Assembly (NCBI GenBank): GCA_947460225.1
Contig: CANHHI010000059.1
Coordinates: 1-8,244 of the forward strand
Reading direction: 5' to 3'
Length of the DNA stretch: 8,244 nt
Source: Flavobacteriales bacterium
Lineage (GTDB): Bacteria; Bacteroidota; Bacteroidia; Flavobacteriales_D; CANHHI01
The notes under the pieces are model-generated. The model saw nothing but the letters and a program-made list of their open reading frames with translations, was not told where the DNA came from and made no database searches. Shown in pieces: positions 1 to 6,640 of this stretch (positions are counted from its first letter, which is position 1; each line of letters opens with the position of its first letter). A program made the position numbers and the translations under genes.

Positions 1-597
1 AAAACGGTTATTGCTGATTTTAATTTGGATTTAGCCCAAGGAGAGCTTGCTTTTTTATCGGGGGGAAATGGCTCTGGCAAAACCACTTTGCTCCGACTGA
101 TTGCAGGTTTGGAAAAAATACAAACAGGAAGTATTTCGCTAAACGGCAAAATTTTGAGCCATGCGGACGTTCATGTGCCCACACACCAAAGAAATATAGG
201 TTTTGTATTCCAAGACTATGCACTTTTTCCACACTTGAATGTATGGCAAAATCTGTGCTTTGGCATATCTACCTTATCCAAACAAGCACAAAAAGAACGC
301 TTAGAACCACTTGTTGAATTTTTGGGGATTGCCAAGTTGCTTGAACAAAATATTCAAACCCTTTCTGGTGGAGAACAACAAAGGGTAGCACTGGCAAGGA
401 GTTTAGCCACAGAACCTCAGTTATTGCTCTTAGACGAACCTTTTGCCAATTTAGACGAGCAAGGCAAAAATTACCTGCGCAAAACCCTGCACACTTGGCT
501 TAAAAACAAAAATATTACCACAATATGGGTTACGCATGACCCAAAAGATTTACAAGAAAATGTTTCAAAACATGTAACTTTGCATAAAATTGCTTAA
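1..597 (+). CDS. ABC transporter ATP-binding protein, 5'-truncated by window
   Basis: This is the nucleotide-binding subunit of an ABC transporter, which hydrolyses ATP on the cytoplasmic face to power a membrane permease. The frame is open from base 1, so the true start lies upstream; 198 residues are visible. An internal TTG at 25 is not a credible start because a normal first beta strand (TVIADFNLDL) precedes it. All ATPase motifs are intact in visible numbering: Walker A GGNGSGKT at 21-28, Q-loop Gln71 in VFQDYALFPH, signature LSGGEQQRVALARS from 121, Walker B LLLLDEP with Asp145 and Glu146, and switch His179 in VTHD. The FQDYALFPH form of the Q-loop region is typical of importers of the CysA/PotA/FbpC/ThiQ group (sulfate, polyamine, iron, thiamine). 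The protein ends about 20 residues after the H-loop, so it lacks the C-terminal TOBE domain of many such importers. The substrate cannot be told; any permease gene must lie upstream. Confidence 0.93.
   Translation, partial: KTVIADFNLDLAQGELAFLSGGNGSGKTTLLRLIAGLEKIQTGSISLNGKILSHADVHVPTHQRNIGFVFQDYALFPHLNVWQNLCFGISTLSKQAQKERLEPLVEFLGIAKLLEQNIQTLSGGEQQRVALARSLATEPQLLLLDEPFANLDEQGKNYLRKTLHTWLKNKNITTIWVTHDPKDLQENVSKHVTLHKIA
560..582 (+). promoter_or_regulatory. Possible Bacteroidota -7 element with overlapping palindrome
   Basis: TAACTTTG at 575-582 matches the Bacteroidota -7 consensus TAnnTTTG exactly and would start transcription near 588, about 44 nt before the potassium channel gene. Just upstream, ATGTTT (560-565) and AAACAT (568-573) form a perfect 6-bp inverted repeat with a 2-nt spacer, placed where a repressor could block the promoter. 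The -33 element is weak (TTTA at 549-552, 22-nt spacer), and the whole site lies inside the end of the ABC gene, where these bases also encode protein. The motif match is seen; promoter and operator roles are inferred and may be chance. Confidence 0.25.
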
Positions 598-631
598 TTT
601 TGTGGTAAATATTTGAATACTGCCCAAACAA

Positions 632-1279
632 ATGCCCAAACTCGGAATTTTGCAACTCTTGGTGTTGCTTTTTTCTGTGTATTGCATATTGGCTTTGGTC
701 TTAGAGCATATTTTTGCACTCTCTATTGAAACCGAAAAAATATTATATCTCTTTGACAATATTGCTTGTGCTGTATTTTTAATAGATTTTTTAGTGCGTT
801 TCAAAGCGTCAAAAGATAAATGGCATTTTATGCGTTGGGGCTGGATAGATCTTTTGTCAAGTCTGCCAAACTTTGTTTTCATGCGTCTAGGACTTGTGGT
901 CAGAATTGTGCGTTTGGTGCGTATTTTAAGGGCTTTCAAATCCAGCAAAGCACTGATAGATTATTTTTTAAGAAATAAACTGGAAAGTGCGTTTAGTTCG
1001 GCTTTTATATTCTCCATTTTAATGGTTTTGTTTTCTTCACTCGCCATTTTGAGTGTAGAGAATCAACCCAATAGCAACATAAAAACCGCCGAAGACGCCC
1101 TTTGGTGGGCTTTTGTAACTATAAGTACTGTGGGTTATGGCGATAAATATCCCATTACAACCGAAGGAAGATTTATTGCTGTATTTTTAATTCTTTCGGG
1201 TATGGGCTTAATGGGTACATTTACGGGTTACATCGCCTCTTGGTTTGTAAAAATAGAAACGAAAGAAGAAGAAAAATGA
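632..1279 (+). CDS. Voltage-gated-type potassium channel (six-helix ion transport protein)
   Basis: This is a 215-residue inner-membrane cation channel, expected to work as a tetramer and conduct K+. It has the full voltage-sensor plus pore layout. S1 spans about 7-30, S2 about 38-56 with acidic residues, and S3 about 67-80 includes Asp73. S4 carries regularly spaced arginines (Arg85, 91, 94, 97, 100), S5 spans about 117-141, and the pore helix leads to the filter TVGYGD at 166-171. S6 (about 181-206) contains the hinge-like run GMGLMG. The TVGYGD filter points to potassium rather than sodium. There is no cytoplasmic RCK/TrkA or cyclic-nucleotide domain; the tail is only a short charged segment. 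ATG 632 is chosen because an in-frame stop lies at 614-616. The stop codon overlaps the next start as ATGA, so it is probably translationally coupled to a glycosyltransferase. Gating and physiological role are unknown. Confidence 0.93.
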   Translation: MPKLGILQLLVLLFSVYCILALVLEHIFALSIETEKILYLFDNIACAVFLIDFLVRFKASKDKWHFMRWGWIDLLSSLPNFVFMRLGLVVRIVRLVRILRAFKSSKALIDYFLRNKLESAFSSAFIFSILMVLFSSLAILSVENQPNSNIKTAEDALWWAFVTISTVGYGDKYPITTEGRFIAVFLILSGMGLMGTFTGYIASWFVKIETKEEEK

Positions 1280-2379
1280 GTTTAAAAATATTACACGTTA
1301 GCGAGCCTTTTGCCTCTGGTACTTTGGAGTTTATGCAAGAATTGTGCTTTAACCTTTCTAAGCATAACCATGTTGTTTTGCATGGCAATAGAATTTCTGA
1401 ACAAAATATCTATGCTGCACAACGTGGTTTTCATCAAAGAGCCACATTTATCGCATGGGAAGCGGTGCAGCGTGAAATTCATTGGTTTGATGATTTGAAA
1501 GCGGCATGGCAGTTGATCAAGGTCATACGCCAAGAAAAACCAGATATTATTCATGCACATGCTTCAAAAGCTGGTTTTTTGTGCAGAGTTTTCAGTCGCT
1601 TTTTTGCTTGTCCTGTCGTTTATACCCCACACGCCATTTCATTTTTGCGCTTAGATATTAGCGAGCGCACAAAAAAGTTTTACATATTTTTAGAAAAATT
1701 TGCGCACGCCTTACACAAAAACCCAAATTTTGTGGCTTGTTCAGGCAGTGAGGAAAGGAGTATTAAAAAACATATACCAAAAGCCAAAGTATTTAAAATT
1801 AACAATGGCGTAAAAGTAAGGTTTGTACAAGGGGAACAAAAGGAATTTCCCGAAGTATTCACGGCAGAGCATCCACTCGTTATTGTGAATGCTGGTGTGA
1901 ATAACACACAAAAAAATCAAGAGCGATTTTTTGATATTGCCTTGTCCTTGCATGATGAACTTCGTGTTCATTTTGTTTGGATAGGAGACACGCTCCCAAG
2001 CAGTCTTGTGCGTTGTACGGGTTGGCTCAAACATAGTTCCGTTATTAAAAACATGCGTAAAAGCCACGTATTTTTGTCCACCTCACTTTGGGAAGGCTTG
2101 CCTTTATCCGCTTTGGAAGCCATGTCGGTTGGTTTACCCCTACTGCTTTCCAATTGTAGCGGACACGTAGATTTGGTCAGTCGCCAGTTGCCCAATGGTA
2201 AAATTTGGAACAGCAATTCAGAAGTCAAAAAATATATTGAAGATATTTTAGAAAACCCTGCCATACTCACAACCTGGTCTAACAACAGCTTGTTTTTACA
2301 AAAAAAATATTTTAACATTTATCACTGCGCTAAAAACTATGAAATTTTCTATAAACAATTGCTATTGGAAAAACATTGA
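1276..2379 (+). CDS. GT4-family glycosyltransferase (GT-B fold)
   Basis: This 367-residue cytoplasmic or membrane-associated enzyme should transfer a sugar from an activated nucleotide-sugar donor to a growing surface polysaccharide or LPS. The N-terminal half is the acceptor domain: ILHVSEPFASGTLEF at 5-19, DIIHAHASKAG at 90-100 and TPHAI around His119. The C-terminal half is the donor domain, with the E-x7-E motif of retaining GT4 enzymes at Glu273 and Glu281 (EGLPLSALE), followed by SVGLPLLLS. Length is normal for GT4. ATG 1276 is chosen over a GTG-initiated extension at 1240 because it starts directly before the first Rossmann strand and forms an ATGA overlap with the channel gene. It is preceded by a purine-rich stretch (GAAGAAGAAAA) that could help initiation. 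The 3' end overlaps the ligase-like gene by 41 nt. Family assignment is firm; donor and acceptor sugars are not readable from sequence. Confidence 0.92.
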   Translation: MSLKILHVSEPFASGTLEFMQELCFNLSKHNHVVLHGNRISEQNIYAAQRGFHQRATFIAWEAVQREIHWFDDLKAAWQLIKVIRQEKPDIIHAHASKAGFLCRVFSRFFACPVVYTPHAISFLRLDISERTKKFYIFLEKFAHALHKNPNFVACSGSEERSIKKHIPKAKVFKINNGVKVRFVQGEQKEFPEVFTAEHPLVIVNAGVNNTQKNQERFFDIALSLHDELRVHFVWIGDTLPSSLVRCTGWLKHSSVIKNMRKSHVFLSTSLWEGLPLSALEAMSVGLPLLLSNCSGHVDLVSRQLPNGKIWNSNSEVKKYIEDILENPAILTTWSNNSLFLQKKYFNIYHCAKNYEIFYKQLLLEKH

Positions 2380-3622
2380 AAACATTTACTTCTATTTGTT
2401 TCATGCGTTTTTTATCTTGCTTTTAAGCCCTTATTGGAAAGCCACCAATGTGGTTTTTATGCTCATTTGCCTAGTTTGGTTAAGTTCTGGGCATTGGCAA
2501 GAGAAATGGAAAAACTTTGTCAGCCACTCGCCTAGCAATTGGCTTTTCGGTGTTTTTGCACTCTATCATGTAGTCAGTTTATTGTATTCAGACAATGTAT
2601 ATGCTGGCATCAAAGAATGCGAAAAAAAAATCACGTACCTTCTTTTTCCTATTTTCATTAGCAGTATCAATATTTCATCGTTGAAAAAAATCAGGCTATT
2701 GAAGAACATTCCACTTATTTTGGGACTGGTTTTTGTGATTGCTTGCGCACTGGCTAGTTACCATTATTTTGCACAAAACAACGCATTTGCTTTTTACAAC
2801 GCTTATTTGGTGGGCTTTACCGGAAAGCACCCTGCAACTATTGGTTTGTATGTCAATTTTGCCATTTTTATCGTGCTTGAATTTTGGCGATTGGGGTATT
2901 TTTCAAGCAAAGAAAAAATACTTTTTCTCTATATTTTAACGCCTTTATTGCTTGTCTTTGTGTTTTTGCAAGGCACACGCTTGCCTATTTTATCGCTGGG
3001 CTTTGCCTTGTTTTTGTATGCGTTAGTGGTGCTTAGAAACCATATATCTTGGAAAACACAAGGCTCTATTTTTGCGGGTTTGCTCCTGTTTTTTATGGCT
3101 TTGGCATATTTTGCCCCAACGATTACAAACAGGCTGATTAGCACAAAAAATCTAGACATTCACTGGGAGAATACAAACCCCGTCAATAATCACTTTGGCA
3201 GTGTGGTTAAAGATGAGAACTGGGAAGGACCTGCTTTGCGCAAAGCCAAAGCCATCTGTGCCATGGACAAAATCAAACAAGCACCTTGGTTTGGGTATGG
3301 CATTGGCGACTCCTACGAGGAACTCCAAAAGGCGTATGCAGACAGACATTTTTTGCACGCTGTGGAGGCAAAATACTCTGTGCATAATCAATTTTTGAAT
3401 ATACTGATGGCTTTTGGTTTTTTTGGCATGGCAATTTTCTTTTTGGGATTTGCCAGCAGTTTTTACAAAGCCTATCAAGATAGAAACGTGTTATATTTCT
3501 TTTTTGTTTTACTTGTGTTTTTAGCCATGACCAGTGAGGATTTGCTGATGATGCACCAAGGTATATTATTTTTTACATTTTTTAATGCTTTTTTACTTTA
3601 TCCTAAACAAAATTTTGCGTAA
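2339..3622 (+). CDS. O-antigen ligase / Wzy-like polymerase family membrane protein
   Basis: This 427-residue protein has about ten or more hydrophobic segments, as in the WaaL/Wzy family, whose members join or polymerise undecaprenyl-linked glycans on the outer face of the inner membrane. Family hallmarks are visible: a GTR motif at 212-214 starting a helix (GTRLPILSLG), then a large hydrophilic, presumably periplasmic, loop from about 261 to 352. That loop contains WFGYGIGD (317-324) and ends in VHNQFLNILMAFG, where His349 matches the conserved ligase histidine. A further segment, TSEDLLMMHQGILFF (398-412), is also typical. ATG 2339 lies inside the glycosyltransferase gene (41-nt overlap). 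It puts a short polar N-terminus before the first helix, and no clearly better ATG exists before that helix is interrupted. The gene contains an A9 tract at 2622-2630. Ligase and polymerase cannot be separated by sequence in this family; the neighbouring GT4 supports a role in surface glycan assembly. Confidence 0.87.
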   Translation: MKFSINNCYWKNIENIYFYLFHAFFILLLSPYWKATNVVFMLICLVWLSSGHWQEKWKNFVSHSPSNWLFGVFALYHVVSLLYSDNVYAGIKECEKKITYLLFPIFISSINISSLKKIRLLKNIPLILGLVFVIACALASYHYFAQNNAFAFYNAYLVGFTGKHPATIGLYVNFAIFIVLEFWRLGYFSSKEKILFLYILTPLLLVFVFLQGTRLPILSLGFALFLYALVVLRNHISWKTQGSIFAGLLLFFMALAYFAPTITNRLISTKNLDIHWENTNPVNNHFGSVVKDENWEGPALRKAKAICAMDKIKQAPWFGYGIGDSYEELQKAYADRHFLHAVEAKYSVHNQFLNILMAFGFFGMAIFFLGFASSFYKAYQDRNVLYFFFVLLVFLAMTSEDLLMMHQGILFFTFFNAFLLYPKQNFA

Positions 3623-3648
3623 ATTAGCGATTTATTTTTCAAAATACG

Positions 3649-4503
3649 ATGGAAACCTCTATTGAAACCCTAGAACTCGAAGCTCGGGAAATATTAGAAC
3701 TGGTCTTAAAACCTTTTCTGGCAGCGGTCTTAGCTGTTGTGATTTCTTATTTGCTCAAAAGAGCTTTGCATGTATATTTTGATAGGCATTTTGAAAAACA
3801 AAACAACAGCAGTTTATCTTTTATCAAAGGCGCTAGTTCTGGGCTGATTTATTTCTTCGCTATTTTATATCTTTTTTACTCTATTCCATTTTTAAATGCG
3901 CTTGGTCAAAGCATTTTTGCCTCTGCAACCGTTGTTGCAGCGATTGTCGGTTTTGCCTCGCAAAAAGCGATTTCTAACATTATTGCGGGTTTGCTTTTGG
4001 TGGGTTTTAAACCTTTTCGCATCGGCGACGTGATACAAGTAGAAAAGTACGACCGTGGCATGGTCGAAGATATTGGGCTGATGCACACCATTGTGCGTGA
4101 TTATGAAAATAGACGCATTGTAATACCCAACAGCATTGCCTCAGAATCTGTGATTGTCAATAGCCATTACAACGATGAGCGCATTCGCAAACGCCTGATT
4201 TTTAGGCTAACCCTAGATTCTAATTTGGTTAGGGCGTATCAAATTATTCGTGCGGAAATCCATCAGCACCCCCTTTGGCTAGATCCCAGAGATGCCGACG
4301 ATATAGAAAGGCAGGTGGATCCTATTTTTATTTATACCACCGAAATTGGGGAATACTATATCAATATTTTTGCTTATGCTTGGGCAGCAAATCACGATGA
4401 TTCCTTGCTTTTACAAAGCGATGTGTATAAAAACTGCCTAGAAAAATTCAAAGGGGAAAATATTAAAATAGCCATTGCGTACAAAGGCACCATGCTTGGA
4501 TAA
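3649..4503 (+). CDS. MscS-family mechanosensitive ion channel
   Basis: This 284-residue inner-membrane channel is close in size to E. coli MscS (286 residues) and should open under membrane tension to release solutes on osmotic downshock. It has three membrane segments at about 18-40, 62-85 and 89-118. The third is the pore-lining helix, whose pattern VAAIVGFASQKAISNIIAG (96-114) parallels the MscS TM3 region. It runs into the beta domain motif LLLVGFKPFRIGDVIQV (115-131), GMVEDIGLMHTIVRDYENRRIVIPNS and a C-terminal alpha/beta domain. No extra N-terminal domain or cyclic-nucleotide domain is present. It follows the ligase-like gene by 25 nt, consistent with co-transcription. Its last bases lie just before the promoter of the RNA candidate. 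I see no strong terminator hairpin after the stop, only a T-rich run at 4504-4510. Confidence 0.95.
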   Translation: METSIETLELEAREILELVLKPFLAAVLAVVISYLLKRALHVYFDRHFEKQNNSSLSFIKGASSGLIYFFAILYLFYSIPFLNALGQSIFASATVVAAIVGFASQKAISNIIAGLLLVGFKPFRIGDVIQVEKYDRGMVEDIGLMHTIVRDYENRRIVIPNSIASESVIVNSHYNDERIRKRLIFRLTLDSNLVRAYQIIRAEIHQHPLWLDPRDADDIERQVDPIFIYTTEIGEYYINIFAYAWAANHDDSLLLQSDVYKNCLEKFKGENIKIAIAYKGTMLG

Positions 4504-4520
4504 TTTTTTTTGTATTTTAT

Positions 4521-4550
4521 TTTGGATTGATAAAAAAATTCATAACTTTG
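4521..4550 (+). promoter_or_regulatory. Bacteroidota-type primary sigma promoter
   Basis: TTTG at 4521-4524 and TAACTTTG at 4543-4550 match the Bacteroidota -33 and -7 elements (TTTG and TAnnTTTG). The spacer is 18 nt, one short of the usual range of about 19-21. Transcription would start about 5-8 nt after the -7 box, at 4555-4558. That is exactly where the closing stem of the downstream structured RNA begins (4557), which strengthens both calls. It is the best promoter in the window and could also supply transcripts for the sulfatase-lipid kinase-GT2 run by read-through. Confidence 0.7.
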
Positions 4551-4556
4551 TGCCTA

Positions 4557-4740
4557 CCATGCGAGGCTTCCTGCGTTTGAAAAACGAACACTTTTCTGCA
4601 ATAGAAACCTTTTTGGATACAATGGCGGGTCTCAAAGCATTTTGCTTAGCGTTTAGCTCAGAGAATTACAAAGGTGTCCCTAAAATTTTAAAAAATGCTA
4701 CACTGCGTTTTTTCTAAACCCAAACCTCGCATGGATTTTT
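4557..4740 (+). ncRNA. ssrS: Structured RNA, probable Bacteroidota 6S RNA
   Basis: About 184 nt folds by eye into a long interrupted rod. P1 is a perfect 10-bp closing stem, CCATGCGAGG (4557-4566) with CCTCGCATGG (4725-4734). P2 pairs 4575-4586 with 4706-4719: 12 bp with two single-T bulges. A large asymmetric bubble follows (4587-4603 against 4679-4705). P3 then pairs 4604-4612 with 4670-4678 (one mismatch) and holds a 57-nt apical region. The closing stem is followed by ATTTTT, a possible termination tract. Closing stem, central bubble, apical arm and length are those of 6S RNA, which binds RNA polymerase holoenzyme and regulates transcription in stationary phase. Bacteroidota 6S RNAs diverge in sequence and were first described as separate RNA motifs. 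A consensus promoter sits at the right distance upstream. The structure is seen; the 6S identity and gene symbol are inferred. A cis-acting leader of the sulfatase gene is the main alternative, since its start codon lies only 5 nt downstream. Confidence 0.6.
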
Positions 4741-4741
4741 G
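4725..4741 (+). terminator. Possible termination site at RNA 3' end
   Basis: The 3' arm of the P1 closing stem (4725-4734) is followed by A and five T residues (4736-4740). A GC-containing stem followed by T residues resembles an intrinsic terminator, except that its 5' arm lies about 160 nt upstream rather than in a local hairpin. It may mark the 3' end of the RNA, with partial read-through into the sulfatase gene starting at 4745. This could equally be a processing end. Confidence 0.3.
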
Positions 4742-4744
4742 TTT

Positions 4745-6640
4745 ATGAGGTCAATTTATTTTATTCTTCGTTTTTACCTATTGAGCCTATTTGGCTTGTT
4801 CTTGACCTACCAATATCTTAAAATTTTATTTTGGCAATTTAACCGCTCTGCGTTTTCTAGCCCAGATATAAAAACAATATGGGGTGCTTGGTATTTTGAT
4901 TTTGCAAGTATATCATTAACCAATTTACCTTTGGTTTTATTGCTTTTTTTATCTCCTTTTATTCGTTTAAAACGTTTTTGCCTAATATTCTCCTTATTTT
5001 TTGTAATTTCCAATACGCCATGGCTACTCATCAATAACGTGGATATTGCTTATTTTGCTTTTACAAACAAACGCAGTACCATAGAAGTTTTAAAATTGAT
5101 GTCCGAAGAAACAGCGGCTATCAATATACTGACGAGTTTAGCAGTAAGTTATTGGCACGTTCTGGCGTTGAGCCTATTGGGATTTGTTTTTTTGATTTTT
5201 TCGCAATACTTTCAGGTCAGATTATTGACCAAACAGCACATCGGTGCTATAAAAATGAACCAGCTACTGCCCCTAGTGTTGGTACTGTTAAGTGGTCAAT
5301 GTATCATGGCACGAGGTGGTCTTGGTACTCGTCCTTTGGAGCCTATTGTAGCTAGTAAATTTTGTGTGGCAGAAAACATGCCCTTGGTTTTAAACAGCAC
5401 ATTTACACTCTATTTCTCGCACAATATACAAGCTATAACGCCAAAAATATTTTTTGATGAAAAAACCTTAGACCAAACTTTTAATCCTATACATACACAA
5501 CAAAAAAAGATTCCTCCAAAGAAAAACAATGTTGTGCTGCTGATTTTAGAAAGTGTTTCTGCTGAATTTTTACAAACCTTAAACCCCAGACAAGAAAACC
5601 ATTTAATGCCTTTTTTAGATAGTCTAGCCTCAGAGGGTATTGTGTTTGACAATTTTTATGCCAATGGTTTACGCTCGGCAGACATGCCCAGTGCCATTTT
5701 TTCCGCCATTCCACATTTAATGGACGATTCTTTTGTGTTTTCCAATTACAGCAGCAATAATATCAGCAGCATACCCAAAGTTTTGAAAAAATACGGTTAT
5801 CAAAGTTATTTTTTTCATGGTGCAAAAAATGGCTCTATGCGCATGGACGGTTTTGCAAACAGCGCAAAATTTGACGCTTTTTATGGCATGAATGAGTATC
5901 CTAATCCCAATGAATATGACGGTGCATGGGGAATTTATGATGCTGCATTTTTACAGTTTTTCAACAAGACCTTAAACCAGACACAAGAGCCGTTTTTCGC
6001 CAGTATTTTCACATTAAGCACCCATAACCCTTATACGTTGCCAGATAGTCTTCTTGCCACTTTTTCAAAGTCCAGCGATGATTACCCCATTTATAAAACC
6101 TTGCGCTATTTAGATAAATCTTTATCCGATTTTTTTAGCATGGCTAAACAATCTGCTTGGTTTGCAGACACCTATTTTATCATTACTGCCGACCACGTGG
6201 CTGCGGAATCGCCCAAGCAGATGCCTAAATATAAAAAAGACTATGCCGTTCCTTTGATTGTATTTAAGGCGGGCATAGAAAGTCAAACAAACCACAAAAT
6301 AGGCAAACATGTGGACATTGCCGAAACCGTTTTTGATGTATTAGAACTGCCTTACCAAATGGTGTCTTTTGGAGAAAGTTTGTTTGCCCAAACGCCGGGT
6401 TATGTTGTGCTTTTTCACGGCGGTTATTATAGTCTGACAACCCAAGCGTTTCAATTGCTTTATAACATAGATAATGACAAGGTAATAGGATTTTTTGATA
6501 TTCAAAAAGACCCTATGCTTACAACAGATGTTCAGGAGCTTCATGCAGAACTTTTAGCACAGCATATTTTGCTACTTAAAGCGTATTTACAAAGTTATCA
6601 AACCAGAATCGTAGGCAATAAACTGTATGAAGACTTTTAA
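4745..6640 (+). CDS. LTA synthase-family membrane sulfatase / phospho-head-group transferase
   Basis: This 631-residue inner-membrane protein has about five hydrophobic N-terminal segments (roughly 5-30, 58-72, 76-97, 127-153, 173-188), a linker and a periplasmic alkaline-phosphatase-fold domain from about 262. Relatives (LtaS, OpgB, Bacteroidota homologues) transfer phosphoglycerol or phosphoethanolamine from a phospholipid to a glycan acceptor and release diacylglycerol. Metal and active-site residues look present: Glu269 (LILESVS), a nucleophile position in NGLRSADMPSAI with Ser311 where most relatives have Thr, His427 (STHNPYT), and Asp483-His484 (TADH). The segment RGGLGTRPLEP at 190-200 recalls a conserved Bacteroidota linker motif. 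ATG 4745 is preferred to a TTG two codons earlier; an upstream in-frame stop lies at 4715-4717. The next gene overlaps by 14 nt. Gram-negative Bacteroidota lack lipoteichoic acid, so the acceptor is probably LPS, a periplasmic glycan or another envelope polymer; this is inference. Confidence 0.9.
   Translation: MRSIYFILRFYLLSLFGLFLTYQYLKILFWQFNRSAFSSPDIKTIWGAWYFDFASISLTNLPLVLLLFLSPFIRLKRFCLIFSLFFVISNTPWLLINNVDIAYFAFTNKRSTIEVLKLMSEETAAINILTSLAVSYWHVLALSLLGFVFLIFSQYFQVRLLTKQHIGAIKMNQLLPLVLVLLSGQCIMARGGLGTRPLEPIVASKFCVAENMPLVLNSTFTLYFSHNIQAITPKIFFDEKTLDQTFNPIHTQQKKIPPKKNNVVLLILESVSAEFLQTLNPRQENHLMPFLDSLASEGIVFDNFYANGLRSADMPSAIFSAIPHLMDDSFVFSNYSSNNISSIPKVLKKYGYQSYFFHGAKNGSMRMDGFANSAKFDAFYGMNEYPNPNEYDGAWGIYDAAFLQFFNKTLNQTQEPFFASIFTLSTHNPYTLPDSLLATFSKSSDDYPIYKTLRYLDKSLSDFFSMAKQSAWFADTYFIITADHVAAESPKQMPKYKKDYAVPLIVFKAGIESQTNHKIGKHVDIAETVFDVLELPYQMVSFGESLFAQTPGYVVLFHGGYYSLTTQAFQLLYNIDNDKVIGFFDIQKDPMLTTDVQELHAELLAQHILLLKAYLQSYQTRIVGNKLYEDF

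Noticed and set aside
621..641. 9-bp direct repeat TGCCCAAAC at 621-629 and 633-641 next to the channel start
   Set aside because: Only two copies, short and in an AT/CA-rich context; no mobile element or attachment site nearby, so it is probably chance.
565..948. 127-codon minus-strand open frame opposite the potassium channel
   Set aside because: It is antisense to a well-supported six-helix channel gene, with a basic, non-domain-like composition. It and similar minus-strand frames (for example 3152-3478, 1968-2318) are shadows.
3614..3640. TTTG plus TATTTTTC upstream of MscS as a promoter
   Set aside because: The spacer is only 15 nt and the -7 box ends in C. Transcription would begin almost at the ATG. 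The gene is more simply read from the upstream run.
4587..4705. An exact promoter-mimic (TAnnTTTG) in the central bubble
   Set aside because: Only imperfect matches are present on either strand, so I do not use this as support for the 6S call.
4475..4717. 80-codon open frame across the MscS end and the RNA region
   Set aside because: It starts inside the MscS gene, has no recognisable domain, low-complexity composition, and covers the arms of a clear RNA structure with its own promoter. It is better explained as a chance frame.
4557..4740. SRP RNA, tmRNA, RNase P RNA or a tRNA as the identity of the structured RNA
   Set aside because: No GGUCC/GNRA SRP hairpin landmarks, no tRNA-like end with CCA and T-arm motif, and too short for tmRNA or RNase P. 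The rod with a central bubble fits 6S best.
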